NCBI RefSeq assembly: GCF_037975245.1
Contig: NC_092563.1
Coordinates: forward strand, 20,601,094-20,660,593
Length of the DNA stretch: 59,500 nucleotides
DNA from: Apostichopus japonicus
Taxonomy: Eukaryota > Echinodermata > Holothuroidea > Aspidochirotida > Stichopodidae
Direction: 5' to 3'
Made by a program: the position numbers and the translations under genes. Of the stretch, positions 20,573-29,821 are shown in pieces. The notes beneath the pieces are model-generated. The model saw only the letters and a list, made by a program, of their open reading frames with translations, had not been told where the DNA came from and ran no database searches. Position 1 is the stretch's first letter, and the number at the start of each line of letters is the position of its first letter.

Positions 20573-21410
20573 CGTGTTCCATTCATTTTTGACCAGCCTA
20601 ATGAATGGAATGACCTAATCGAAGCAATTTCTCCCTCAGGCTGGGAATTCTACAGATCTTATTAAGGGTTCTCTTCAATTATTTTTCGGGATAATTGTAA
20701 TCAAGAAAGTGATCAACTATAGGGTGGTTGATTAACTACGAAATTGTAGGGGATCAGAACAGATGGGTTTGTAGCGAAGCATTTGGCTAAAGACAATGGA
20801 CTCTTAAATATGAATTGGGTGAAAACTATGAAAGTCGAGATATGTGTGACGTCACGTATCAGTGGGTTTAGAATATACAGACGTGTTAATCCGACCGTTA
20901 GATAGAGTGACCAGAGTGTCCAGGAAGGCAACATGAGATTTTGATTTCTCCATGGTGAATTTCTCCATGGTGAAATGGAGGGGTGGCATAGATTGAGGTT
21001 ATCTACAAACGCATCGAGAGACTATTCCCCATGTGACCAAATAACAAAGATATCGTCAATGTAACGTAGGTACAGGAGTGGTAGAAGATTAGAACTTTCG
21101 AGAAATCTAGATTCAAAATCAGCCATAAATAGATTAGCGTACGCTGGGTACTATAGCACTCAATTGCACTCGATTTGAAGTAGGCCTATTTGGTATTCGC
21201 TCAGGACGAGTACTTTACAAGTCGCATAAGTTTTCAATCCTCTTGGCAGTCCATCGTATTACTTTGTTATTATACTAGTTAGAGATTGTGTATTCAGCTA
21301 TCTGTATAGTATGTTACTCTTATCATATAGGCCTACAAGTAGTCTGCTTGCCTATGTATTTTATGTATCATTTTAAAATGCCTGTTTTGCTGTCTATTGT
21401 ATTTTATAAT

Positions 21411-21595
21411 AAAAATAAAATAAAACTGTTAGCAAACTGCTTGTCCACTAGACAGCCTGTGTACCAGAATGTGTAAAAGAAAGTTGGTCTGACGTTTCGA
21501 TCCTAGCAGGATCTTCTTCAAAGGCTAAATGAAGTGTCATTTAGCCTCTGAAGAAGGTTCTGCTAGGATCGAAACGCAGGCCAACTTACTTTTAC
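21411..21595. mobile_element. Penelope-like terminal palindrome (family A)
   Basis: AAAATAAAACTGTTAGCAAA leader, then two inverted hammerhead-like arms (21486-21525 minus; 21544-21582 plus) joined by only about 18 bp. The right arm is decayed: GAAACG is followed by CAGG without the T of the cleavage triplet. Confidence 0.7.
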
Positions 21596-22078
21596 ACATA
21601 TGTATTTTATGCATGATTTTAATGTCTCTTTTGCATCTTTGGTATCTATTTTGTATGTGGGCAGAGAGGAAAAGGCGGTGGTTGGAAACGGCGGACACAA
21701 CACAGGATACAATCAAAAGCCGAGAGTATAACCCTAATTTCGACTTATATTTCGTGGATACTTCTCGTATATCCTCGTCATAGTATATACTATACCCATA
21801 CATGCGTCTATACCCTAGAAGTACCATATACAGTATATTTTAGTTTATTACCACGTAAAGTACGGTACATGATATATTATGCTGTACAAAGACTGCATGC
21901 ATGAGCCTGATGTGATTTGCTATAAGGTACGAAATAATTAGTAGCATGATTGCAGTAACACTATTACACACCCCTCTTAGCAGCTATTCTTCATACACTT
22001 CACGGAGATGTTTGCTACTGCCACTTTTTCATTACAATATAAGAAAGAGACATGGTTCTGAATTTGGGAACAATCCCC

Positions 22079-22215
22079 CCCCCCCCCCTTACCAGTGGCG
22101 GAGCTAGGGGTATTGGTCAAGGGTGGCGAGAATGGTCTGTAGGCGCGCTTTCGACACTATCTAAGCGGAGCGCCACCACAGGTTGGCGCGGAGCGTACAT
22201 ACATTTCTAGCAACT
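22079..22215 (+). repeat. hAT-like terminus with GGAGCGCCACC hairpin module
   Basis: A C-tract is followed at about 22095 by CAGTGGCGGAGCTAGGGG, a hAT-like end. Then comes AAGCGGAGCGCCACCACAGG and TTGGCGCGGAGCG, which can fold into a hairpin. The same module occurs twice inside the element at 27350-28598. Confidence 0.6.
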
Positions 22216-22980
22216 CAAATTGACATTGACACCGTATATAGTACCCAGAAGTGCGGGTTAATCCAGTCAACAAGCCAATTTAAGAGTGTGACATGTACGT
22301 TGCAGTGTAATATGCACTAAATAATACAAACGTATTGGCATCTCATCTTTAAACTGTAAACGAAGCTGACCCTAAAAGTGCGGTAGTATTCTTCATTGTT
22401 CCTAATATCAGATATATTGTTCGCTCTTCAGTGTATACCAGCATTTTAAGAACTTCGCACCAGGAAAGAATTCGTACAACTTCAACAAACTATAAAGGAC
22501 AGTATACAAGAAACACGCTGAATCAATCAACATATAGTTTGCATTATAAATTCATCGGTAAAAGGTGAAGAATCACAAATTTAGGTCCATGTAAGTATAA
22601 AGACAAAATTCTATATCTTTAGAAAATAACATTTTCTGTTTCTCTTTTAAACTATATTTCAGGCTAATAATCAGAACGCATTTTTACGAAGAGCAAATAA
22701 CTTACGAGTTGTGGGTTCCGAGATATTCAGTGCAAGATGTGTATGGTAATATGTTGAGAATCAATACATTGATCAATAAATAATTGTTTCATAGTGTAGC
22801 TATTATAGCTTAGACCAGCTGTAAATCCAACTTATGTAATCGGTAGGATTCATATTCTTGAAAGAACAATGTTATAAACATAGTAAACAATGTCATGTCG
22901 CGACATACTATATATCTGTCCAGACAGTTGTTAAATTATGATAACAAACTTTTGTTTTATACTTTCATTAAACATTTAAA
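22216..22980. other. Intergenic region, nothing recognised
   Basis: AT-rich sequence without convincing coding, repeat or structural features. It may be the interior of the hAT-like repeat whose end lies at 22095. Confidence 0.35.
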
Positions 22981-23165
22981 CAAAATAAAATAAAACTGTT
23001 AGCAAACTGCTTATCCACTAGAGAGCCTGTGTAGGAGAATGTGTAAAAGTAAGTTGGCCTGACGTTTCGAGCCTAGCAGGATCTTCTTCAAAGGCTAAAT
23101 GAACAAATTAGCCTTTGAAGAAGATCCTGCTAGGATCGAAACGTCAGGCCAACTTACTTTTACAC
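22981..23165. mobile_element. Penelope-like terminal palindrome (family A, best preserved)
   Basis: Leader AAAATAAAACTGTTAGCAAA, then inverted arms 23040-23100 and 23106-23165 that both extend through AAAAGTAAGTTGGCC. The arms are almost perfectly complementary with a loop of only a few bases, giving a hairpin of about 60 bp. Confidence 0.78.
23111..23149 (+). ncRNA. Hammerhead-ribozyme-like motif (family A, plus)
   Basis: GCCT/AGGC helix I, TTGAAGA core, GATCCT-GCT-AGGATC stem II, GAAAC-GTC with palindromic ACGT as helix III. Its inverted twin is at 23056-23095 (one change in stem II). Confidence 0.55.
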
Positions 23166-23667
23166 ATACATTTAAACAGTTAAAAAAAAACACCCAAATA
23201 TACATAAATAACAATTCCTAAAACAAAATGGATAGGAATATTTGGAGATAAATGTTTCGACCGTTACCAAATGACAGATATGCATATAAGATTTTGTGTC
23301 CTGTGGATTTCGACACAAAGTAAACCGAAATTGATTAAAAATGTTATGAATAATTCATCATTGTTAGTACAGTTTGTCAATTAGTTCTGTTAAGGTAATT
23401 ACAGCTGCTAATATATACCCGAGACAATTGTTAACTGTTAATTTATACACTCTCTGCTTTAAACGACACAATGTCAATTAATAATTACTATAATTTGTGT
23501 TGTTTTTAGAAGTCATAGTACATGTTTGGTGATTATATTAGAAGCTCGAGCTTTGACCGGGGTGAGGAGTAAACTACTTTAATTTAATTTTTTTGATAAT
23601 TTCCAATTGGACGTTAATATGTTGAAGATGACATCTCTAAGTTATTGTGTATACTTATTAGCATTTG

Positions 23668-23955
23668 AAGCTATGTGGCTTAGTACTCGGGAGATTCCGG
23701 GTTCGATACCCGGCCGGGTTATATAAGGTGGGATTTTCATCCAAGAGCTATCTACGGTTTTCCCATCTGAAATGACTTTCTAAATGGAAAATATTCCAAA
23801 TTTGAGTTTAAAATGTTGAATTGGAAGCCACCCGACGTGTAAGTTGAAATCTAAAAGCCCTTGCGGGTTTCTCCACATATTTGGTCGCTTAAGCGTCGTT
23901 AACATAACTGTTGGTTATTATTGTTATTATTATTGTTATTATAATTATTATTTTT
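23668..23955 (+). mobile_element. Second tRNA-derived SINE, different family
   Basis: Head with TGGCTTAGTACTCGGG (A-box-like) and GGTTCGATACCCGGCC (B box GGTTCGATNCC), spaced more closely than in a tRNA. A body of about 200 bp follows, ending in a (TTATTA)n-like tail (23915-23955). Head and body differ from the SINE at 12897-13157. Confidence 0.7.
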
Positions 23956-24140
23956 TCCATCTCATTTATTCAAGATTATTATACATGTATATGGTACACC
24001 GATTATATTTAGAGTTCCGATTACAACATAGGTATGTCATCTGAATGATACAATGGAATTATTTACATAATGCGAAACTTGATTCTGAATTGAGTATTTC
24101 ATCTACCCTTCTTATACCGATGTATACATATAAACATCCA

Positions 24141-24320
24141 TAAAAACATATCTTCAGTGAATACAAAACTCACGCATACACACACGCAAATATGTCCATA
24201 CACAAGCACATACACACAACCACGCATACATACATATACATATAAATACATATACATATACACACATGCATACAAACACGTACTTACGTACATACAGACC
24301 CACACACATGTATATCAACG
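24141..24320. repeat. CA/ACATA-rich simple repeat
   Basis: Imperfect CACACA, ACATACA and TATACATA stretches. Open frames on both strands here are composition artefacts. Confidence 0.85.
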
Positions 24321-24599
24321 CACAGTGAGGAACAAAACAACGAAAAATATCAGAGATTGTCTATGCTACTACATAAATGCAACAGTAAGGTAGATGATAA
24401 GTAGAGGTTAAGTCAAGAGTCACAAAGTTCATTAATTGAATGAGAAAAACAAGTCCTTAATGCCATGTATTTTCTACGAGCAGAGCTAGTAGAGTTTCGC
24501 TTCGAAGCAATGTGCTTTTTCAACGTTAAGAATGAATTTCATTAACATTGTTTTGTTTACAATTAAAGATAAAGTATTTGATATGAAGGATAAAAAAAA

Positions 24600-26020
24600 T
24601 CAATCGGTTGTAACATGTTACCAGCTTACCGAAGAAAAAAATCTTTTTTTGAGCAGATAAACTGTCTACCTAAAAAATGCTGTTCGCAACCTAAAAGGAA
24701 ATTAGACGTCACATGACAGGACCAGAATAAATGTTCAATAGTTTCGTCTTCAATGTTGCAAATGTACATAGTGGGGAAGCCGCCTTTTTTCATTAAATTT
24801 AAAAACCGATTGGTTCCTATAAGATGCGGTGTAAGAACCTGAATTGGAGATATTGTATTTTTGCTTCAGAAAGCGTATACGGGAAGGCACCTTAAATATA
24901 ACTAACCAATCATCCTGAAAGCAGTCAAAAGTAACGCTCAATTTAGAGCAGGCTTTTGGCGGGAGTGAAATACAATCTAGTATAAGGCGAGGATAGACTA
25001 CTTGTGACAATTTAGAATTGCTAGACATAAGATTGACAAGGTGATCTTGCTGTTCCTCGACACCGTTTTCTAAACTGACGGAATCTTTCAACTTCTAGGA
25101 ATTTCAGAAATAATCCCATGAAAACAAGTAAAAGGATTACCTTAATATCTTAAATTTGGTTAGAAAAGCATTGAAGGACAATAATGCTTCATCTGGCAAA
25201 AATATCGATAAATCCACCATAGAGTTGTCAGATTGAAGAGGAGGCTGAAATTCAATATTGACAGTTTAACCAACAATACTACGAGATATAAGGAAAAAAT
25301 CTAATCTGCAATGAATATCGGCAATGTTGGAATGCCAGCTGAAAATCTTTTAAGAGAGGGTTTCTCTCTCCAGATATCGACTAGACTGTGAATATTCATG
25401 AGAGCTAGGCATTCATCACGGGCTTTAAAGTTTGTTCTAAAGGTCACCACCGAGTTTATCAATGGAAAGATTAAATACAAAGTTGAAATCCCCACCCCAA
25501 ATGATAGTATTAGTATTGAACGAATTTAAGTTACGAGAAACGTCATTGTAGAAAGCTGGATTATCTTGGTTAGGGCATTAGGTACAGACAATGGTAAAGA
25601 GCCGATGATTGTAGTTAAAGTCAACAATAATGAATCTACCAAGCTGGTCAGTATGCACATTAACAATTTCAACAGAAAGATTGGAGTTAAAAAGAAAGCA
25701 GTACCATGAGAAATAATAATTTTCCCTCCCCACTCATTAGTCCAAAAGCGCTCCACCTCAGGGGTACTGTGCGTTTCCTGGACATGAATTATATAACAAT
25801 GATGGCGATGAAAATATGTAAATTGTTGCCTACGTTTTTTACTCTGCCTTAAGCCCCTGATATGACAGGAGCTAACCTTAATATCAACTAGGTCAATGAA
25901 AAATGAATATGAATCGAAATGTGAAATACATTCTTGCATGTAGTTGTATTTATGACGAAAAACAGAATTGAGATGGACATAAGGTCCACAAATACACATC
26001 AAAAAAAAAAACACAAAGAA
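24600..26020 (-). mobile_element. Tx1/L1-like LINE remnant with reverse transcriptase missing
   Basis: Minus strand, N- to C-terminal. From about 25900: CHIRGLRQSKKRRQ, HVQETHSTPEVERFW and NEWGGKIIISHGT, the apurinic-type endonuclease start. Then about 25495-25340: ALMNIHSLVDIWRE and PSLKRFS, the endonuclease C-terminal part. After about 25100 the sequence jumps to FKFNEKRRLPHYVHL and CNIEDETIEHLFWSC (about 24715-24790), the zinc-knuckle end of ORF2. The polymerase core is absent and there are several frameshifts, so it is a dead copy with an internal deletion. Confidence 0.78.
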
Positions 26021-27200
26021 AATCCAAGATATCTGTTAAAAGAGAAGCAACGTGTACGTCTGGGATCCACTTGGTAAACAAATACCCCGTCGGTGGCTTC
26101 TTGTGGGGATGCATTCCAATGTTGACAAAAATGTTGCTGGACAGCAGGAATAGTAAATTAATTGTAGAACAGATTAAGGACAAATTACATGGTAAATGGT
26201 GAAGTATTTCGGTGGCTGGGTCTGAGTGTTTGTGTCTTTAGTTTTTTCTCTCTCTCCTATAGGGTCCTTGATGGGGACTTGAGTGCCCCTCCTGATCCTT
26301 TTTTCTATCTACTTTTTTTTATAAACTAAACTATCATTTGCAAACATGACCAAAAGTTTCACAAAGTTTGAAACATTCCATTTTGTGCCTTTTCAAGGGT
26401 CGTTGGGGGGGGGGGGTATCTTAGTTTTGGCTTTTGTTTATTTTATGTCTGTTTGTGGTTGTTCTGTTTTTATTTTGTTATTTTAAAGATGTTCATGTGC
26501 TTTATGGGATGGGGTGGGGTGGGATGGGGAGTTGTGTTTTCTCTTTGTGCTTTTGTATACAATTTAATAATACAATGAACAATGATCTACGGCGATATCA
26601 TGAAAATTAGATTAAACTAAAGTCATTGATTATTCCCTGTTTAATTATAGTCATCAAGAAGTTGATACAAAGACTATACAAAATTAGGTTTGTTGAATTG
26701 CTACCATACTCGGTAAAGTTGCAACAGAATAGCCGGTCAAGAGACGAGCAAAGCAGATAACTGTATTAAGTCTCCCGTTAAAAACCTGTGAAATGGATGA
26801 ATGTTACTCGTTGGAAGAAAGCCGAAGTTGTTCCCATTTACAATGTTCTTATACTTCTTGTATATTAAATAATCACACTAAAGCCGTGCCCTGCAAAAGG
26901 CCTTTAAATCGAGTTCAACTGTTATTATGCACCATGTACGATACATTCAGTGACTTGTGCATGGGAATGAGTAATAAACACTTCGATATATGTTACCAAT
27001 TTCACTAAACCGTATAGTACCAGAATCAACACACCCAGCAGAAGATACAAAAAGATAAAGTTGATAACGACCGCTTCATTCACCAATCTTTACTCCACAT
27101 GCACCTATCTTTATCATGTATATAGCCTTCAATATATTTTTTGTTGCAATGGAATATCCTGCACACTTGGTTGCACATTTGCACATTTGCACGGAAGACG
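26021..27200. other. Intergenic region, low complexity and nothing coding
   Basis: Contains a CTCTCTCT stretch (26248), a G10-type run (26406), GGGATGGGGTGGGG-like tracts (26507) and AT-rich sequence. The 71-codon plus frame at 26793 has several cysteines but no recognisable family. Confidence 0.4.
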
Positions 27201-27206
27201 AATATA

Positions 27207-27216
27207 TCTATATATG

Positions 27217-27278
<62 letters not shown>
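27207..27278. repeat. (TA)n array abutting Penelope-like copy 2
   Basis: TA run next to the 3' end of the second Penelope-like element, mirroring the arrangement at 19788-19839. Confidence 0.95.
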
Positions 27279-27281
<3 letters not shown>

Positions 27282-27349
27282 GAAAAGATAAGGACAACAT
27301 GTAATGCCTTTAAATCCAACATAATATATAGAATAGATATAACTACACG

Positions 27350-28598
27350 CAGGGGCGGCGATCTGTTTCAAATATTGGGGGGGACATTTGCTTGGATGCA
27401 GGCGAATTACTATCAAAGCGGAGCGCCACCATTGGTTGGCGCGCAGCGTACAAGAAAATTTTTGGTTTTGATAGCCCCCCAGATCACTGGAAATGGCACT
27501 TCTTGGGCTTGAAAACGACCAACCAGATGTACACTTTTGCCTGAGAACCAAGTTTTACCTAATAGATTTTTTTCTTCATTCATCATACCTTTTTTCAAGA
27601 TTGTCACCAGTCACACATCATGTTCGACCTCATTGCATCTCCTGTGGATCATTGCTTTTGTAGGTAATTCTACGTAACGCCCCTTAATACCCGTCAGCCC
27701 CACTTTTCAAGGTTTTAAGCCCATTATTTGTTCAGAATTTGAATAATAAATTCACTTCAAAACATACCCATAATGTTGCACAAAATTTAATCTATGGACA
27801 ACCAATATAGAAAACCCCCCTCAACCCCTAACAGACCGGTCAAAATTGCACGAGTAGAGGGAAGTATGATGAAGAATGTTGTTCAAAGAATTTTCGAAAA
27901 TTCAGACACAGTTAAATTATTGGTGTAAAAATATTGAAACCTCTTATAACGGCTACTATAAAACTTCGATATCATAGAAAATACCAAAAAAATATGATCG
28001 AGGGGGAGGGCGGTCTCCACCCTTCACCCCCCCCCTCCCTTGGCTAAGCACCTGCGGTTAGAAATCTTGTAGGAAACAGGCCAAATGGAAACCCAGTGAA
28101 CCCATATCGATATGGATCATATGTGTGATTGTACGTACTTACACTCATACACAAGATTCCAACCAAATTTCATTACGGATGCGGTCCGTCTAGCTATTCA
28201 TTTCGAAAAAAAGTAAAAACTACTTTCGGTCATATATAGTAACAAATTGTGACACGGTTAAACAGGCGCCTTGTGAGGAATTTGCCAAGGGAGGGGCAAA
28301 GCTTGTACCCAGACTGTCTAAGCGTAGCGCCACCATAAGTTGGCGCGAAGCGCAAAAGAAAATTTTGGCCAAAAATGCCTCCCAGATTGCTGGAAATGGC
28401 ACTTCCCAGGCCTTTTAAGTTGCATCTAAGCATTTTCTATTTTGAAATTACTAGCGATATCATAAAAAAATACAAAACATATGCTTAAAAAAAAACTATG
28501 CCACCAAATATTGGGGGGGATATTAGATACTATATCCCCCCAACAAAAATATTGGGGGGGACATGTCCCCCCCGTCCCCCCCATGATCGCCGCCCATG
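27350..28598. mobile_element. Non-autonomous hAT-like element, 1249 bp, nested
   Basis: Terminal inverted repeats CAGGGGCGGCGATC (left) and CATGGGCGGCGATC (right, reverse complement), flanked by the 8-bp target duplication ACTACACG at 27342-27349 and 28599-28606. Subterminal AATATTGGGGGGGACAT occurs near both ends. Two hairpin modules with AGCGCCACCAT...TTGGCGCG occur at 27418-27450 and 28319-28352 in the same orientation. No transposase ORF. Removing it restores continuity with Penelope-like copy 1. Confidence 0.93.
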
Positions 28599-28609
28599 AC
28601 TACACGCTA

Positions 28610-28645
28610 CACAAATTTTCGGACACCCTGGTCCTTCGTCAGGTG
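28610..28645 (-). ncRNA. Hammerhead-ribozyme-like motif (family C, copy 2)
   Basis: Same as at 19903 except that GAAAGCTT is GAAAATTT, keeping a palindrome (AATT) and the final T. CAC/GTG helix I and the GGAC/GTCC stem are intact. Confidence 0.5.
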
Positions 28646-28761
28646 TAAAAAGAGTAATTGAAATCACGTTAGTCTACCGTAAGCCCCAGACTGCTCAAAG
28701 TGCTTTAACTTGGATAAAAAAAGCCATATCCCTATTGAGACCATGGCAGTGTGAACGTACT

Positions 28762-29412
28762 TTAAAGATCAATTCGACTTCCCTTTCTTTTATTATGGTC
28801 AGACAAATTACCCAGGATTATGGCAAACTTAAGACAGTCGATATTGTGTTGTAGAAGATTAAAATGTTCAGGCACTGGAAAACTGGTTTTGTTGAGTCTG
28901 ATTGTGCTTTTGTGATTACTAAGTGGTAAACGAAAAGAAGTGGAGGATTGGCCAATGTATTGTATATCAGGACAGAGAACACAAGTGATAAGATATATCA
29001 CAAAGGGAGTGTCAAAATTGTATGGACCTGGATGTAGACACACCCCTGAAGGAGAGAGCTGAATGTCAGGGTCCGTGATCATGTCATGACAGACCTTACA
29101 CTGGGGTTTACCACATTTAATATTCCCCTTGGGTTGGGGAGTGTCGGTGGAGGGTAAACGACTCCTAACAAGGATGTCACGTACGCTGGTAGGTTGTCTT
29201 CTAGCAACTACAGGGGGGTTAATAAAAATGTCACCCATATCGTCTCCCAAGTTCAACGTGTTCCATTCATTTTTGACCAGCCTAATGAATGGATCGACCT
29301 GATCGCTGTGCGTAACGACAAATGGAATACGATGCTCTTTCACCTCCCTATGTTGACTTTGAAGCAGTTTCTCCCTGGGAATTCTACAGACCTTATTAAG
29401 GGTTCTCTTCAA
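28762..29412 (-). CDS. Penelope-like polyprotein C-terminus: linker, zinc cluster, GIY-YIG endonuclease
   Basis: 216 open codons, remnant of a retroelement polyprotein. Seen: FINPPVVARRQP linker, CGKPQCKVCHDM cysteine/histidine cluster, then FVIYLITCVLCPDIQYIGQ (GIY-YIG motif, with YL-x-x-C in the GIY position and YIG conserved), FRLPLSNHKSTIR containing the helix-alpha1-like arginine and histidine, and a LLQHN-type end. Family knowledge: this nuclease nicks target DNA to prime reverse transcription. The frame extends upstream (KLLKRTLNKVCRIP) past a stop. The polymerase is missing, so it cannot be autonomous. Confidence 0.82.
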   Translation of the reverse strand: MKRTLNKVCRIPREKLLQSQHREVKEHRIPFVVTHSDQVDPFIRLVKNEWNTLNLGDDMGDIFINPPVVARRQPTSVRDILVRSRLPSTDTPQPKGNIKCGKPQCKVCHDMITDPDIQLSPSGVCLHPGPYNFDTPFVIYLITCVLCPDIQYIGQSSTSFRLPLSNHKSTIRLNKTSFPVPEHFNLLQHNIDCLKFAIILGNLSDHNKRKGSRIDL

Positions 29413-29538
29413 TAATTTGTAGGGATAATTACAGACTTTCTTGAGTTTGTATCTTCTCTCAGAGAGTATAAGCCTAAATACGAAAGCGTTTCAATCTCCT
29501 TCACCAAGAATTTTCTTTTATCCTTAGTCCCTTAGAAA

Positions 29539-29821
29539 ATGGGTTCATCTTTGTCAAGCCAAAGTGAAAATGAAGGACCTAAAGGAATACCACCAGGGCC
29601 GTGGAATCCTTTAACGATACTTGGTATCTCCAAGTCGCCATCAGAAAGACTGACAGATATGTCCTATCATTACGGACCAGTGTTCTCATTTCGGATGATT
29701 GGAGCCCCTTTGACGGTGGTACTGAATAATCATCGGGTTATCGAGGAGGCCTTAATTGGAAACGCAGATGCCTTTCCCACTCGAGTCACGTCTCCTTTGC
29801 GACATCAATGGGGAACAAGAG
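29539..29821 (+). CDS. P450 exon 1
   Basis: Residues 1-94 plus one base. Contains the PPGPW hinge and the beta1 region GPVFSFRMIGAPLTVVLNN. Ends AGAG|GTAGGT. The next donor-like GT (29826) would not restore the RGRIFYSHGED helix-C approach. Confidence 0.85.

Larger units (their letters stand above)
19840..21165 (-). mobile_element. Penelope-like retroelement copy 1 (decayed)
   Basis: Reading the minus strand: reverse-transcriptase fragment with LRYIDDIFVIW at about 21050-21085 (YxDD active site) and, in another frame, VAFLDTLVTLSNGRI and VYSKPTDT (about 20845-20930). A linker with LGDDMGDIFINPP follows, then a cysteine/histidine cluster, the GIY-YIG endonuclease YLITCVLCPDIQYIGQ (about 20262-20310), and a 3' end with a hammerhead-like motif. 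Frameshifts, an in-frame stop soon after YIDD and internal deletions make it a pseudo-element. RT plus GIY-YIG is diagnostic of Penelope-like elements. Confidence 0.85.
27279..29530 (-). mobile_element. Penelope-like retroelement copy 2 (5'-truncated, interrupted)
   Basis: The 3' end at 27290-27349 matches copy 1 (GACAACATGTAATGCC, AATCCAACATAATATA). It is interrupted by a 1249-bp hAT-like insertion and resumes at 28607 with the hammerhead-like motif. The coding part runs from about 29460 to 28762. The RT domain is absent. The upstream limit lies within about 80 bp of the P450 start codon. Confidence 0.85.
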
